NCBI GenBank assembly: GCA_900550025.1
Contig: URQP01000056.1
Location: forward strand, 1 to 16,690
DNA from: an uncultured Porphyromonadaceae bacterium
GTDB lineage: Bacteria > Bacteroidota > Bacteroidia > Bacteroidales > Muribaculaceae
Length of the DNA stretch: 16,690 nucleotides
Reading direction: 5' to 3'
Positions 1 through 7,034 of the stretch are shown piece after piece. The position numbers and the translations under genes were made by a program. The notes under the pieces were generated by a model. It did no database searches. It was not told where the DNA came from and worked only from the letters and a program-made list of their open reading frames with translations. How positions within the stretch are numbered: the first letter of the stretch is position 1; every line of letters starts with the position of its first letter.

Positions 1-76
1 GCGTCGTGTTGCCAAGGCTAAGGAAGAATTGTCGACTCTTGAAAAGAAAATTGAGATGATTGATGAGAAGCTTTAG
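1..76 (+). CDS. C-terminal end of an unidentified protein (5' partial)
   Basis: The second reading frame is open from the window edge to a TAG at 74-76 and encodes 24 residues, very rich in Lys and Glu (ending KKIEMIDEKL), which look like the end of an amphipathic helix or coiled coil. It is followed about 20 bp later by a strong terminator, which supports it as the last gene of an upstream transcript. A charged coiled-coil tail of this kind resembles the C-terminal arm of valyl-tRNA synthetase, but too little is present to identify the protein, so no symbol is given. Confidence 0.6.
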   Translation, partial: RRVAKAKEELSTLEKKIEMIDEKL

Positions 77-96
77 TTTAAAAGCTTGAGTGATAG

Positions 97-140
97 GGAT
101 GTGTCAATGTGTTATGTGATTGGCACATCCTTTTTATTTA
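97..140 (+). terminator. Rho-independent terminator after the upstream gene
   Basis: A 12-bp stem (97-108 with 119-130, GGATGTGTCAAT against ATTGGCACATCC, one G-T wobble) encloses a 10-nt loop and runs directly into TTTTTATTTATT. It separates the truncated upstream gene from recQ. A GTG in frame with recQ at 109 lies in this loop and is therefore an unlikely start. Confidence 0.9.
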
Positions 141-165
141 TTGTAATACGATTTTTTTACCGGAT

Positions 166-2292
166 ATGGATAACACATTCTTTGATGAGGAAATACGGAG
201 GACGGCACTTTCGTTGTTGAAGAAATTTTATGGATATGACAGTTTCCGGCCGTTGCAATACGAAGTGATAGAACATATCGTCAGTGGTGGTGATGCGCTT
301 GTGCTGATGCCTACCGGTGGCGGAAAATCAGTATGTTTCCAGATTCCGGCATTGATTGGAGAAGGTTGTGCGATTGTCGTATCGCCTTTACTTTCTTTGA
401 TGAAAGATCAAGTCGACGCGCTTCGTGCTAATGGTATCCCTGCCGCGGCTGTCAATAGTATGCAGAGTGACGCGACTAACAGGGATGTCATAGAGAAAGT
501 GTTTGCCGGTAAAATTAAATTACTGTATATATCTCCTGAACGGTTGCTTGCGGAGATAGGGCAGTGGTCGTCTTCTTTGGCGGTCAGCCTTATTGCGGTT
601 GACGAGGCGCACTGTATATCCCAATGGGGGCATGATTTCCGTCCTGAGTATACCAAACTTTCTGTTTTGAAGGAATATTTCCCGAATATCCCTTTTGTTG
701 CCCTTACCGCTACGGCGGATAAATTGACTCGTGAAGATATTGTAAAGCAGCTTGGTATGACGGATGCGCGGATGTTCATATCATCGTTCGACCGTCCTAA
801 TCTTTCCCTGAATGTGGAGACTAACTATACAGAAAAGGAAAAGCTTGGGAGAATATTGGAGTTTGTTGGTGAACATCCGGGGCAGAGTGGTATAATTTAT
901 TGTCTCAGCCGGGCCAATACGGAAAAGGTAGCGGCGTTTCTTGTTAATGAAGGGTATAATGCCGTGAGTTATCATGCCGGGATGGGAAATGCGGAAAGGC
1001 AGCGGGTGCAACAAAGTTTCCTTAACGACGAGATTGACATAATATGCGCGACAATCGCCTTCGGTATGGGAATTGATAAGAGCAATGTCCGTTGGGTGGT
1101 GCATTTCAATATGCCGAAGAATGTGGAATGCTATTATCAGGAGATAGGCCGTGCGGGGCGTGATGGATTGCCGTCCGATACGCTGATGTTCTATTCTTAT
1201 TCGGATGTAGCGATGCTTACGCATTTTGTGGAAGAATCGGGTCAATTGGAAATCAACCGTGAGAAATTAAGGCGTATGCAGGAATATGCAGAGGCGAGTG
1301 TTTGCCGCAGGCGTATGCTTCTCAGCTATTTCAATGAGCGTTATGACCATGATTGCGGAAATTGTGATGTGTGTAAGAATCCGCCCGAGCGGTTCGACGG
1401 CACACAATTGTGCCAGATGGCTGTGAGTGCTGCTGTGAGGACTGGCCAGTCGTTGTCGATGACGATGCTTATAAATGTGCTTCGCGGCTCGCGTCTTGCT
1501 GCCTTGGCTGAGAAGGGATTCGACAAAATCAAGACCTTCGGTGTAGGCGCAAATTTGCCGCACGCCGCATGGAGTGGCTATATGCTGCAGATGATACAGT
1601 TGGGTGTGTTTGAAATCGCTTATAATGAGGGCAATCATCTGAAGGTCACCGCATACGGGTGGGATATTGTCAAGGGATTGGCTTTGCCGGTCATGATGTC
1701 GAGAGTGTCGTTTGAAAGGCGGGCCTGTCATAAGGGTAAATTGCAGAAACACGATGGCAAGCCGGCGCTTTCACCACGCGATAAGCTGTTGGAGCAATTG
1801 AAATCAGTGCGTATGCTTATTGCCAAACAGGAAAATGTACCGCCTTATATAATATTCAGCGATAAAGTCCTTTCCGATTTCGCAGATTTGATGCCGCTTA
1901 CAGTCGATGATTTTGCTGCGGTTCCCGGAGTGGGTGAGAAAAAAGTGATACGTTTCAGCAAGCAGTTTCTCAGTGTTATCAGAAAGCATAAGGGAATGCC
2001 GGCCGTTGTACCGGGCTTCTCGGAGAATGTCACATCGCTGCTGCTTGGCAAAGGGTATGGAATAGATGACATTGCTATGGTGCGCGGATTGAAGAAATCC
2101 ACGATTTGCGGACATATAGCAAAACTTATTCAGACAAGAAAAATAACGGATTACAACAAGTGGATTTCTGAGAATGAATATGAAAGGATAATCGGCGTGT
2201 GGAGGTCCGGCGGAGATTTAAGGCAATGCCCTGATATCGATTATGACATAGTGCCGATTGCACTTGCCGTATATAGAACGTATGGAAGTTGA
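166..2292 (+). CDS. recQ: ATP-dependent DNA helicase RecQ
   Basis: 708 aa from the ATG at 166. RecQ unwinds DNA 3' to 5' in recombination and replication-fork repair. Helicase core: Walker A MPTGGGKS (K54), DEAH box at 146-149 within DEAHCISQWGHDFRPEY, ALTATAD, IIYCLSR, and the motif VI region YYQEIGRAGRDG. A zinc-binding subdomain has four cysteines (C380, C397, C400, C403). It is followed by an RQC winged helix (about 414-511), an HRDC domain (about 537-608, containing VPGVGEKK) and a further helix-turn-helix-like tail (about 620-708). That tail makes it about 100 residues longer than E. coli RecQ, as is common in Bacteroidetes homologues. The frame is open further upstream to a GTG at 109, but that lies inside a terminator loop. 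I see no clear TAnnTTTG promoter in 141-165. The next gene begins 22 nt after the stop and is probably cotranscribed. Confidence 0.96.
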   Translation: MDNTFFDEEIRRTALSLLKKFYGYDSFRPLQYEVIEHIVSGGDALVLMPTGGGKSVCFQIPALIGEGCAIVVSPLLSLMKDQVDALRANGIPAAAVNSMQSDATNRDVIEKVFAGKIKLLYISPERLLAEIGQWSSSLAVSLIAVDEAHCISQWGHDFRPEYTKLSVLKEYFPNIPFVALTATADKLTREDIVKQLGMTDARMFISSFDRPNLSLNVETNYTEKEKLGRILEFVGEHPGQSGIIYCLSRANTEKVAAFLVNEGYNAVSYHAGMGNAERQRVQQSFLNDEIDIICATIAFGMGIDKSNVRWVVHFNMPKNVECYYQEIGRAGRDGLPSDTLMFYSYSDVAMLTHFVEESGQLEINREKLRRMQEYAEASVCRRRMLLSYFNERYDHDCGNCDVCKNPPERFDGTQLCQMAVSAAVRTGQSLSMTMLINVLRGSRLAALAEKGFDKIKTFGVGANLPHAAWSGYMLQMIQLGVFEIAYNEGNHLKVTAYGWDIVKGLALPVMMSRVSFERRACHKGKLQKHDGKPALSPRDKLLEQLKSVRMLIAKQENVPPYIIFSDKVLSDFADLMPLTVDDFAAVPGVGEKKVIRFSKQFLSVIRKHKGMPAVVPGFSENVTSLLLGKGYGIDDIAMVRGLKKSTICGHIAKLIQTRKITDYNKWISENEYERIIGVWRSGGDLRQCPDIDYDIVPIALAVYRTYGS

Positions 2293-2314
2293 ATGATTTA
2301 AAAATAAAAAAACT

Positions 2315-3421
2315 ATGAAGATGTTAAAGAAAATTGTTATTACTGGTCTTTTCGTTTCATTATTGGGTGTTTGCAATGTCGTTGCCCAGCAATCTCTGAA
2401 GTATGTCGACGCATTGCAATTCAGGATGATTAACAAGGGTTTCAACGATACGGAAACTCCGTTTACAAGGCTTCCTAAATGGCTGAAAGACAGTGTGCGT
2501 CCTGATTTGTGGAACAGGGGACAATGTAGCAGCGGCTTGGGAATACGGTTCGCTACTGATTCTAAAAGGGTAGGCATAAGGTACACGTTGCTGTGGGATA
2601 CTCATATGTTCCATATGGCAGACACAGGATTGAAAGGTACTGATTTGTATATTCTGACAGAAGACGGACGGTGGGAATATGTCAATACTAACCGTCCTAT
2701 CGCCGATGATAAAAAGGAATGCGAGAAAGTGTTTGTGGAAAATCTTGATGGAAATATGCACGAGTACCTTATTTACCTGCCATTGTATGACGGGATGACT
2801 AAAATGGAAATTGCAGTCGACAGTATGTCTGTGATTCGGAATCCGCAAATCGATACTCCCCGGAAATCTAAAAAGATTGTTATGTACGGAACGAGCATTC
2901 TTCAAGGAGGATGTTCTACGCGGACTGGTATGGTGGCTACCAATATGATTCAGCGCGACTTGAATTGCGAAGTGGTGAATCTTGGATTCAGTGGTGAAGG
3001 TAAGATGGATATGTGTATGGCGCGTGCAATGGCTGGAATCAAGGATGCGGACGTGTTTGTGATTGACCCTGTGCCCAACTGTACGGAGATGATGTGCGAC
3101 ACCCTTACCTACGGATTTATCAAGACATTGCGCGATTTGCGCCCTGACGCTCCTATTGTAATGGTAGAGGGACCGATGTATAGTTATGCCAAATACGACA
3201 GTTTCTTCGGCTCGTATCTGCCGAAGAAAAATGCGGCTTTCCGTAAGAACTATGAGAAGCTTGTCGCTGACGGTTATAAGGATTTGTATTATGTGACTTG
3301 TGACGGCATTGCCGGTTACGACAACGAGGGTACGGTCGACGGTATACATTTCACGGATGTCGGGTTCCGCCGTTATGCGGATAAACTTATCCCGGTTTTG
3401 CGCCCGTTGATTGAAAGGTAA
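2315..3421 (+). CDS. Secreted SGNH/GDSL-type esterase (GxDLY plus Lipase_GDSL_3 architecture)
   Basis: 368 aa. The N-terminus is a signal peptide: positive MKMLKK, a hydrophobic core, and a likely signal peptidase I site after VVA (A24|Q25), so export across the inner membrane is expected. An N-terminal beta domain carries the GTDLY motif at 108-112. The hydrolase domain follows: YGTS with nucleophile Ser194 (block I), NLGFSGEG with the block II Gly at about 224, DPVPN with Asn255 (block III), and DGIHF with Asp342 and His345 (block V). All four SGNH blocks are present, so it should be active. Family members deacylate carbohydrates or lipids; the substrate cannot be read from the sequence. 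The ATG at 2315 follows an A-rich stretch typical of Bacteroidetes starts. The gene lies 22 nt after recQ without a visible promoter and is closed by a strong terminator at 3440. The functional link to recQ is probably accidental. Confidence 0.9.
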   Translation: MKMLKKIVITGLFVSLLGVCNVVAQQSLKYVDALQFRMINKGFNDTETPFTRLPKWLKDSVRPDLWNRGQCSSGLGIRFATDSKRVGIRYTLLWDTHMFHMADTGLKGTDLYILTEDGRWEYVNTNRPIADDKKECEKVFVENLDGNMHEYLIYLPLYDGMTKMEIAVDSMSVIRNPQIDTPRKSKKIVMYGTSILQGGCSTRTGMVATNMIQRDLNCEVVNLGFSGEGKMDMCMARAMAGIKDADVFVIDPVPNCTEMMCDTLTYGFIKTLRDLRPDAPIVMVEGPMYSYAKYDSFFGSYLPKKNAAFRKNYEKLVADGYKDLYYVTCDGIAGYDNEGTVDGIHFTDVGFRRYADKLIPVLRPLIER

Positions 3422-3430
3422 CGAAATTGT

Positions 3431-3462
3431 TTTGTGATTTACGGCTGCATGGATTAATTTTG
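3431..3462 (+). promoter_or_regulatory. Bacteroidetes-type promoter for the BASS-like transporter gene
   Basis: TTTG at 3431-3434 and TAATTTTG at 3455-3462 are separated by 20 bp and match the -33/-7 consensus TTTG / TAnnTTTG. Transcription would start near 3469, giving a leader of about 18 nt to the ATG at 3487. The -7 box sits in the loop and 3' arm of the upstream gene's terminator. Confidence 0.65.
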
Positions 3463-3480
3463 CAGCCGTATTTTTTATTT
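3440..3480 (+). terminator. Rho-independent terminator after the SGNH esterase gene
   Basis: A perfect 10-bp stem (3440-3449, TACGGCTGCA, with 3461-3470, TGCAGCCGTA) around an 11-nt loop is followed by TTTTTTATTT. It begins 18 nt after the esterase stop codon. It overlaps the predicted promoter of the next gene. Confidence 0.9.
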
Positions 3481-3486
3481 ATAGCG

Positions 3487-4437
3487 ATGTCTGTAATTAA
3501 TTTCTTAAGGAATTGGATGCTGCCAATAGCGATGGTTGCCGGAGCGGTAGCCTATTTGGTATATGCCAGTATGCCTTGTCTTGACCCGGTGCGTCCGTAT
3601 GTCAATGTGGCTGTCTCGTATATACAGCCGTTGCTCATTTTTATGATGCTGTTCCTGTCGTTTTGCCGTGTCAAGATTTCCGATTTGCGTCCATGCCGGT
3701 GGCAGGCATGGCTGTTGCTTATTCAGGCATCTCTATTTGTGCTTCTGGCGGCGGTGACATTGCTTATTCCGAAAAATGCTGATTATCGTGTCTTGATTGA
3801 AGGGGCTATGCTGTGCCTTATTTGTCCTACGGCGACTTCTGCGGCTGTCGTGGTGAGTAAGCTGAATGGCAGTCCTGCTAATGTGATTACCTACACTATT
3901 TTGGTGAATCTTTTGGTCGCGGTCATAATTCCTGTCATAGTGCCTTTGGTCCATCCGCAGGCGGGTGTGTCGTTCATAACGGCTTTCTTGCTTATAATAG
4001 GCAAGGTTTTCCCATTGCTTCTGTGCCCTTTGGTCGCAGCTTTGTTAGTAAGGTATCTATTGCCTGAAGTTCATAGGTGTTTGCTTAAGTATCCTGATTT
4101 GCCCTTCTATCTTTGGTCGATAGCCCTTGCGTTGGCTATTGCCATGACTGTTAAGACGATTGTCCATACGCATTTGTCATTGGCATATCAATTAGGGCTT
4201 GCTGTTATTTCGTTGGCTTGTTGCTTCCTGCAATTTTATTTTGGCAGGAAAATCGGTAAGTATTATGATGATGGCGTCACAGCGGGGCAAGCCTTGGGAC
4301 AAAAGAATACTATTCTTGCAATATGGCTTGGTTATACGTTTTTTACGCCTATAACAGCAATTGCCGGCGGTTTTTATAGTGTGTGGCATAATCTTGCGAA
4401 TTCATACCAGTTGTATAAACATCGTGAGAATAAGTGA
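3487..4437 (+). CDS. BASS-family-like (bile acid:sodium symporter superfamily) transporter
   Basis: 316 aa, strongly hydrophobic, with about nine or ten membrane segments (near 9-29, 40-60, 73-95, 103-123, 132-155, 163-190, 207-227, 232-252 and 267-300), so it is an inner-membrane protein. Two conserved polar breaks are visible: CPTATSAA at 113-120 in a pore-type helix, and GQALGQKNT at 267-275 ahead of the last helices. Both fit the BASS-like transporter fold. The cargo is unknown: the superfamily moves bile acids, pantoate, pyruvate and other organic anions with sodium. The ATG at 3487 was chosen because the longer open frame back to 3427 would run through a terminator and promoter. A small AlbA_2-domain gene follows 20 nt after the stop and may be cotranscribed. 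Confidence 0.8.
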   Translation: MSVINFLRNWMLPIAMVAGAVAYLVYASMPCLDPVRPYVNVAVSYIQPLLIFMMLFLSFCRVKISDLRPCRWQAWLLLIQASLFVLLAAVTLLIPKNADYRVLIEGAMLCLICPTATSAAVVVSKLNGSPANVITYTILVNLLVAVIIPVIVPLVHPQAGVSFITAFLLIIGKVFPLLLCPLVAALLVRYLLPEVHRCLLKYPDLPFYLWSIALALAIAMTVKTIVHTHLSLAYQLGLAVISLACCFLQFYFGRKIGKYYDDGVTAGQALGQKNTILAIWLGYTFFTPITAIAGGFYSVWHNLANSYQLYKHRENK

Positions 4438-4457
4438 ATCCTGTAATTTGTTGTCGT

Positions 4458-5126
4458 ATGGAAATTAAGAATTTCAGGGCTATACACGATAGGGAACTTA
4501 TCTACGAGTTGATAGAAGAGGGTGAACATGAGGAGCAGGATTTCAAATTTTCCATATCCGATTCACGTAAAATAGCGCGTAGTATAGCGGCCTTTGCAAA
4601 TAACCGTGGCGGCCGTTTGCTTGTCGGTGTGAAAGATAATGGCAACATTGCCGGGATACGCTCCGATGAGGAATTCTATATGGTGGAACAGGCGGCTGAA
4701 ATGTATTGCAAGCCTGCACAGGATGTCGTCCAGACAGTGTATTGCATAGAAGGGAAGTATGTGCTGCTGGTGAAGATTCAGAAATCCACGGTTCCTGTTT
4801 TGGCACAGGACGATAATCATAAATGGCAGCCTTATTACAGGGTCAATGACGAGAACATACAGGTGCCTGATTTATTGCTGCGCGTATGGAAATCGCGTAA
4901 AAGGAAAAGCGCTTCGATAAATTTTTCCGAATCGGAAGCGAGATTGCTTGATTTTGTATCGAAGCGCAATGGTACTTCTGTCATGGATATAGCAAGGTCG
5001 TTGCATTTCTCGGTTTCTTATACGGAGAATGCGGTCGTTGCGTTGTGCGCTCTTGATGTGCTCGATTTTTATTATGACGGCTCTAAATGGCTGATTGTCA
5101 CTACCGGTATTATTCCGGATAGATGA
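4458..5126 (+). CDS. AlbA_2 (Schlafen-like) domain protein with C-terminal winged helix
   Basis: 222 aa from the ATG at 4458. Residues about 15-135 resemble the AlbA_2 / Schlafen core: EEGEHEEQDFKFSISDSRKIARSI, then AAFANNRGGRLLVGVKDNG, and a later PYYRVNDENI strand. Family members bind nucleic acid or act as nucleases; this one carries no ATPase or helicase domain. Residues about 157-215 look like a winged helix-turn-helix (SVMDIARSLHFS as the recognition region, then a strand pair near 203-216). A DNA- or RNA-binding regulatory role is inferred only. A GTG at 4434 overlaps the transporter stop as GTGA and would add eight residues, but ATG is preferred because MEIKNF begins a typical soluble N-terminus. 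The 3' end overlaps luxS tail to tail by 17 bp. Confidence 0.75.
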   Translation: MEIKNFRAIHDRELIYELIEEGEHEEQDFKFSISDSRKIARSIAAFANNRGGRLLVGVKDNGNIAGIRSDEEFYMVEQAAEMYCKPAQDVVQTVYCIEGKYVLLVKIQKSTVPVLAQDDNHKWQPYYRVNDENIQVPDLLLRVWKSRKRKSASINFSESEARLLDFVSKRNGTSVMDIARSLHFSVSYTENAVVALCALDVLDFYYDGSKWLIVTTGIIPDR

Positions 5127-5592
5127 GATTTTCATCTGTAGCTTTGAGCAGTATTTCGTTTAGGAATTTCGTCGCTTCCCATCGTGCCATCGGCAGATTG
5201 TTCATCAGGTAGTTGCCGCAATCGTGTGCTGTGGCTCCCGGAATGTCGCCCTCGAATCCGCTTATGAACCCGAAAGTCTCTATCATTAGCGGAAGAATCT
5301 CTTTTGATGAAAGGTTGCCTTTTACTATGAGGTAATTACCGGTAAGGCATCCCATAGGTCCCCAATATATGATTTTGTCTTTCCAAACAGGATGGTTGCG
5401 CAGGAATGTAGCCGCAAGATGTTCTATCGTGTGGATGGCCGCAGGGTTTACAGCCGGCTCTCTGTTAGGCTCTTTCATGCGGATGTCGAAAGTGGTTATG
5501 ACATCTCCCGATTCCGTGACATCTTGGCGCGATACGTAGATTCCTCTTTTCAGGAGGATATGGTTTACTGTAAAACTGGGTATCTTTTCCAT
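5110..5592 (-). CDS. luxS: S-ribosylhomocysteine lyase LuxS
   Basis: 160 aa, normal length. LuxS splits S-ribosylhomocysteine into homocysteine and DPD, the precursor of autoinducer-2. The metal site is intact: His54 and His58 in HTIEH (with catalytic Glu57) and Cys125 in HDCGNYL. The catalytic cysteine is Cys82 in GPMGC; Ser6, His11 and Arg38 (FDIR) of the substrate pocket are also present. One departure stands out: the highly conserved GCRTG reads GCLTG (Leu83, codon at 5344-5346), one base change away from Arg. The ATG is only 7 nt after the mtnN stop, so both genes form one operon on the minus strand, carrying consecutive pathway steps. The stop codon lies inside the end of the convergent AlbA_2 gene, and I see no separate terminator. 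Confidence 0.95.
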   Translation of the reverse strand: MEKIPSFTVNHILLKRGIYVSRQDVTESGDVITTFDIRMKEPNREPAVNPAAIHTIEHLAATFLRNHPVWKDKIIYWGPMGCLTGNYLIVKGNLSSKEILPLMIETFGFISGFEGDIPGATAHDCGNYLMNNLPMARWEATKFLNEILLKATDENLIYPE

Positions 5593-5599
5593 TATATGG

Positions 5600-6283
5600 C
5601 TATTTTAAGTTTGTGATGATTTCTGACAGTAATTGGAATGTATGTTTCGGGGCTGATTCCCAAAAATCCTCGTATTGGTTTGTATTGTCTTTTTCCGCTC
5701 CGGGTGTGTCGCTTATGATTCTTGCCACCAGCAATGGCGTTTTTTTCATATAACAGACTTGCGCTATGGCTCCGGATTCCATATCTACGGCAAGCACGTC
5801 TGGAAAGTGCGAGCGTATCTCGTCTACTTCAGCTTCTTTCGAGATGAATTTATCTCCGGAGCATATCAGACCGTATTTGATGTCTTTTCCGTTTTCTATG
5901 GATTTAATTATTTTCACGGTCTTTTCTTCCGAGTGGAAATACAGTGGGAATCCGGACACTTTTCCGTATTCTTCGAGACACCATACGTCGTGGTAGGCTA
6001 TTTTTGTGCCTATGACCATAGTCTTTTGCTTCACGGAAAGACTTGCGCCTCCTGCCACTCCTGTATTGATGATTAATTCGGGTGAGAAATGTTCAATCAG
6101 TGTCATTGTGCCTATTGCGGCGTTCACTTTCCCGATGCCGCATTGCATTGCGAACACTTTGTGGTTCCCTAAATCTCCTGAATGTATCGTGTAACCGTTG
6201 ATTCCTGTCTCTTTTTTGTTTTCGATTAAATGTAGCAGCAAATTGGCTTCTTTTTCCATTGCTACGATTATTCCTATTCTCAT
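5600..6283 (-). CDS. mtnN: 5'-methylthioadenosine/S-adenosylhomocysteine nucleosidase
   Basis: 227 aa, normal length. The enzyme hydrolyses methylthioadenosine and S-adenosylhomocysteine, releasing adenine; from the latter it yields S-ribosylhomocysteine for LuxS. Visible motifs: AMEKEA with general acid-region Glu12, NTGVAGG (73-79), YHDVW (97-101), SGDKFI (142-147), VDMESGAIAQV with Glu169 binding the ribose, and SD with catalytic Asp192. It is a cytosolic PNP/UDP-phosphorylase-fold protein without a signal peptide. It lies directly upstream of luxS (7-nt gap), a metabolically logical pairing. The ATG at 6283 follows a short leader behind a candidate TAnnTTTG promoter, and its promoter region is shared back to back with the divergent B3/B4 gene. 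Confidence 0.95.
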   Translation of the reverse strand: MRIGIIVAMEKEANLLLHLIENKKETGINGYTIHSGDLGNHKVFAMQCGIGKVNAAIGTMTLIEHFSPELIINTGVAGGASLSVKQKTMVIGTKIAYHDVWCLEEYGKVSGFPLYFHSEEKTVKIIKSIENGKDIKYGLICSGDKFISKEAEVDEIRSHFPDVLAVDMESGAIAQVCYMKKTPLLVARIISDTPGAEKDNTNQYEDFWESAPKHTFQLLSEIITNLK

Positions 6284-6300
6284 ATTTATCTAATTTATTG

Positions 6301-6328
6301 CAAAGTTAGCGTTTATTTTTATTTCAAA
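6301..6328 (-). promoter_or_regulatory. Candidate promoter of mtnN-luxS
   Basis: Read on the minus strand, TAACTTTG (6308 down to 6301) matches TAnnTTTG. A TTTG lies 16 bp upstream (6328 down to 6325), somewhat closer than the usual 19-20 bp. Transcription would start near 6294, leaving a leader of about 10 nt. Confidence 0.5.
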
Positions 6329-6332
6329 TGAT

Positions 6333-6340
6333 TAATTTTG
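6333..6340 (+). promoter_or_regulatory. Candidate -7 box of the B3/B4-yciO transcript
   Basis: TAATTTTG matches TAnnTTTG and would give a start near 6347 and a leader of about 17 nt to the ATG at 6364. No clear TTTG is present 19-20 bp upstream, so this is weaker than the other promoters. It lies back to back with the mtnN promoter. Confidence 0.4.
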
Positions 6341-6363
6341 TAATCGTCTTGAAAATTTGAATA

Positions 6364-7023
6364 ATGCAGGTTATAATAGAACAAGAGATAAGAGAAGCGT
6401 GCCCTGATGTGAAAATCGGGCTGATAAGGGCGGATGTGTTTAATTCGGAAACTCCGGATGAGTTGTGGACGGAAATAGAAGAAGCGTCTAAGCGTATCAG
6501 GGAGAGTTATGAACTTTCGTGGATTAATAAGCGTCCTGCTATTGTTGCCAACCGCAATCTTTATAAGCGGATGGGCAAGGACCCGAACCGTTACCGGGTA
6601 TCGAGCGAGGCATTGTGCCGTCGTGTCGTGAAAGGATTGGAGCTTTACCGGATAAATGCGTTGGTGGATTTGATTAATCTTGTATCTATGTGCAGCGGCT
6701 ATTCGATAGGCGGTTTCGATGCTGACAAGATTGTGGGTGATACGGTTACGCTTGGTGTCGGACGTAGCGGGGAAAAGTTCGAGGGAATTGGCAGGGGCTT
6801 GCTGAACGTCGAAGGTTTGCCGCTCTATCGTGACGCTGCCGGAGGCATTGGCAGCCCTACAAGCGATGAGGAGCGTACGAAAATTACATTGGAAACAACG
6901 CGGTTGCAAATGCAGATTAATGCATTCGGAGAGGAAATGCCATTGGACGATACTATTGAATGGTCGGTTTCATTACTTGAAAAATACACTTCGGCCAAAA
7001 ATGTTCAAATAGACATATTTTAA
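6364..7023 (+). CDS. Stand-alone B3/B4 (PheT-like tRNA-editing type) domain protein
   Basis: 219 aa, soluble. Nearly the whole chain resembles the B3/B4 domain of the phenylalanyl-tRNA synthetase beta subunit: RPAIVANRNLYKRMGKDP, then YRVSSEALCRRVVKG, LYRINALVDLINLVS and the GGFDADKI turn, followed by a LPLYRDAAGGIGSP region typical of the family. In PheT this domain hydrolyses mischarged Tyr-tRNA(Phe). Free-standing versions are common in bacteria but their role is poorly defined; trans-editing of mischarged tRNA or hydrolysis of a small amino-acid conjugate is inference. The gene is followed 11 nt later by a YciO/Sua5-like gene, another family tied to tRNA quality or modification, which hints at a shared theme. 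The ATG at 6364 closely follows a candidate promoter. Confidence 0.85.
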   Translation: MQVIIEQEIREACPDVKIGLIRADVFNSETPDELWTEIEEASKRIRESYELSWINKRPAIVANRNLYKRMGKDPNRYRVSSEALCRRVVKGLELYRINALVDLINLVSMCSGYSIGGFDADKIVGDTVTLGVGRSGEKFEGIGRGLLNVEGLPLYRDAAGGIGSPTSDEERTKITLETTRLQMQINAFGEEMPLDDTIEWSVSLLEKYTSAKNVQIDIF

Positions 7024-7034
7024 AAAATCCGGCT

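Noticed and set aside
109..165. Longer RecQ N-terminus starting at GTG 109
   Set aside because: The added 19 residues would be encoded by the loop and 3' arm of a strong terminator and have no RecQ-like features; ATG 166 gives a standard N-terminus.
2360..3349. 329-codon minus-strand open frame
   Set aside because: It lies wholly antisense to the SGNH esterase, whose signal peptide and catalytic motifs are intact, and its protein has no recognisable domain.
3427..3486. Longer transporter N-terminus starting at 3427
   Set aside because: This stretch is the terminator and promoter region; the first plausible start after the predicted transcription start is ATG 3487.
4434..4457. GTG 4434 start for the AlbA_2 gene, overlapping the transporter stop as GTGA
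   Set aside because: Attractive for translational coupling, but it adds eight residues with no family resemblance; ATG 4458 preferred, not excluded.
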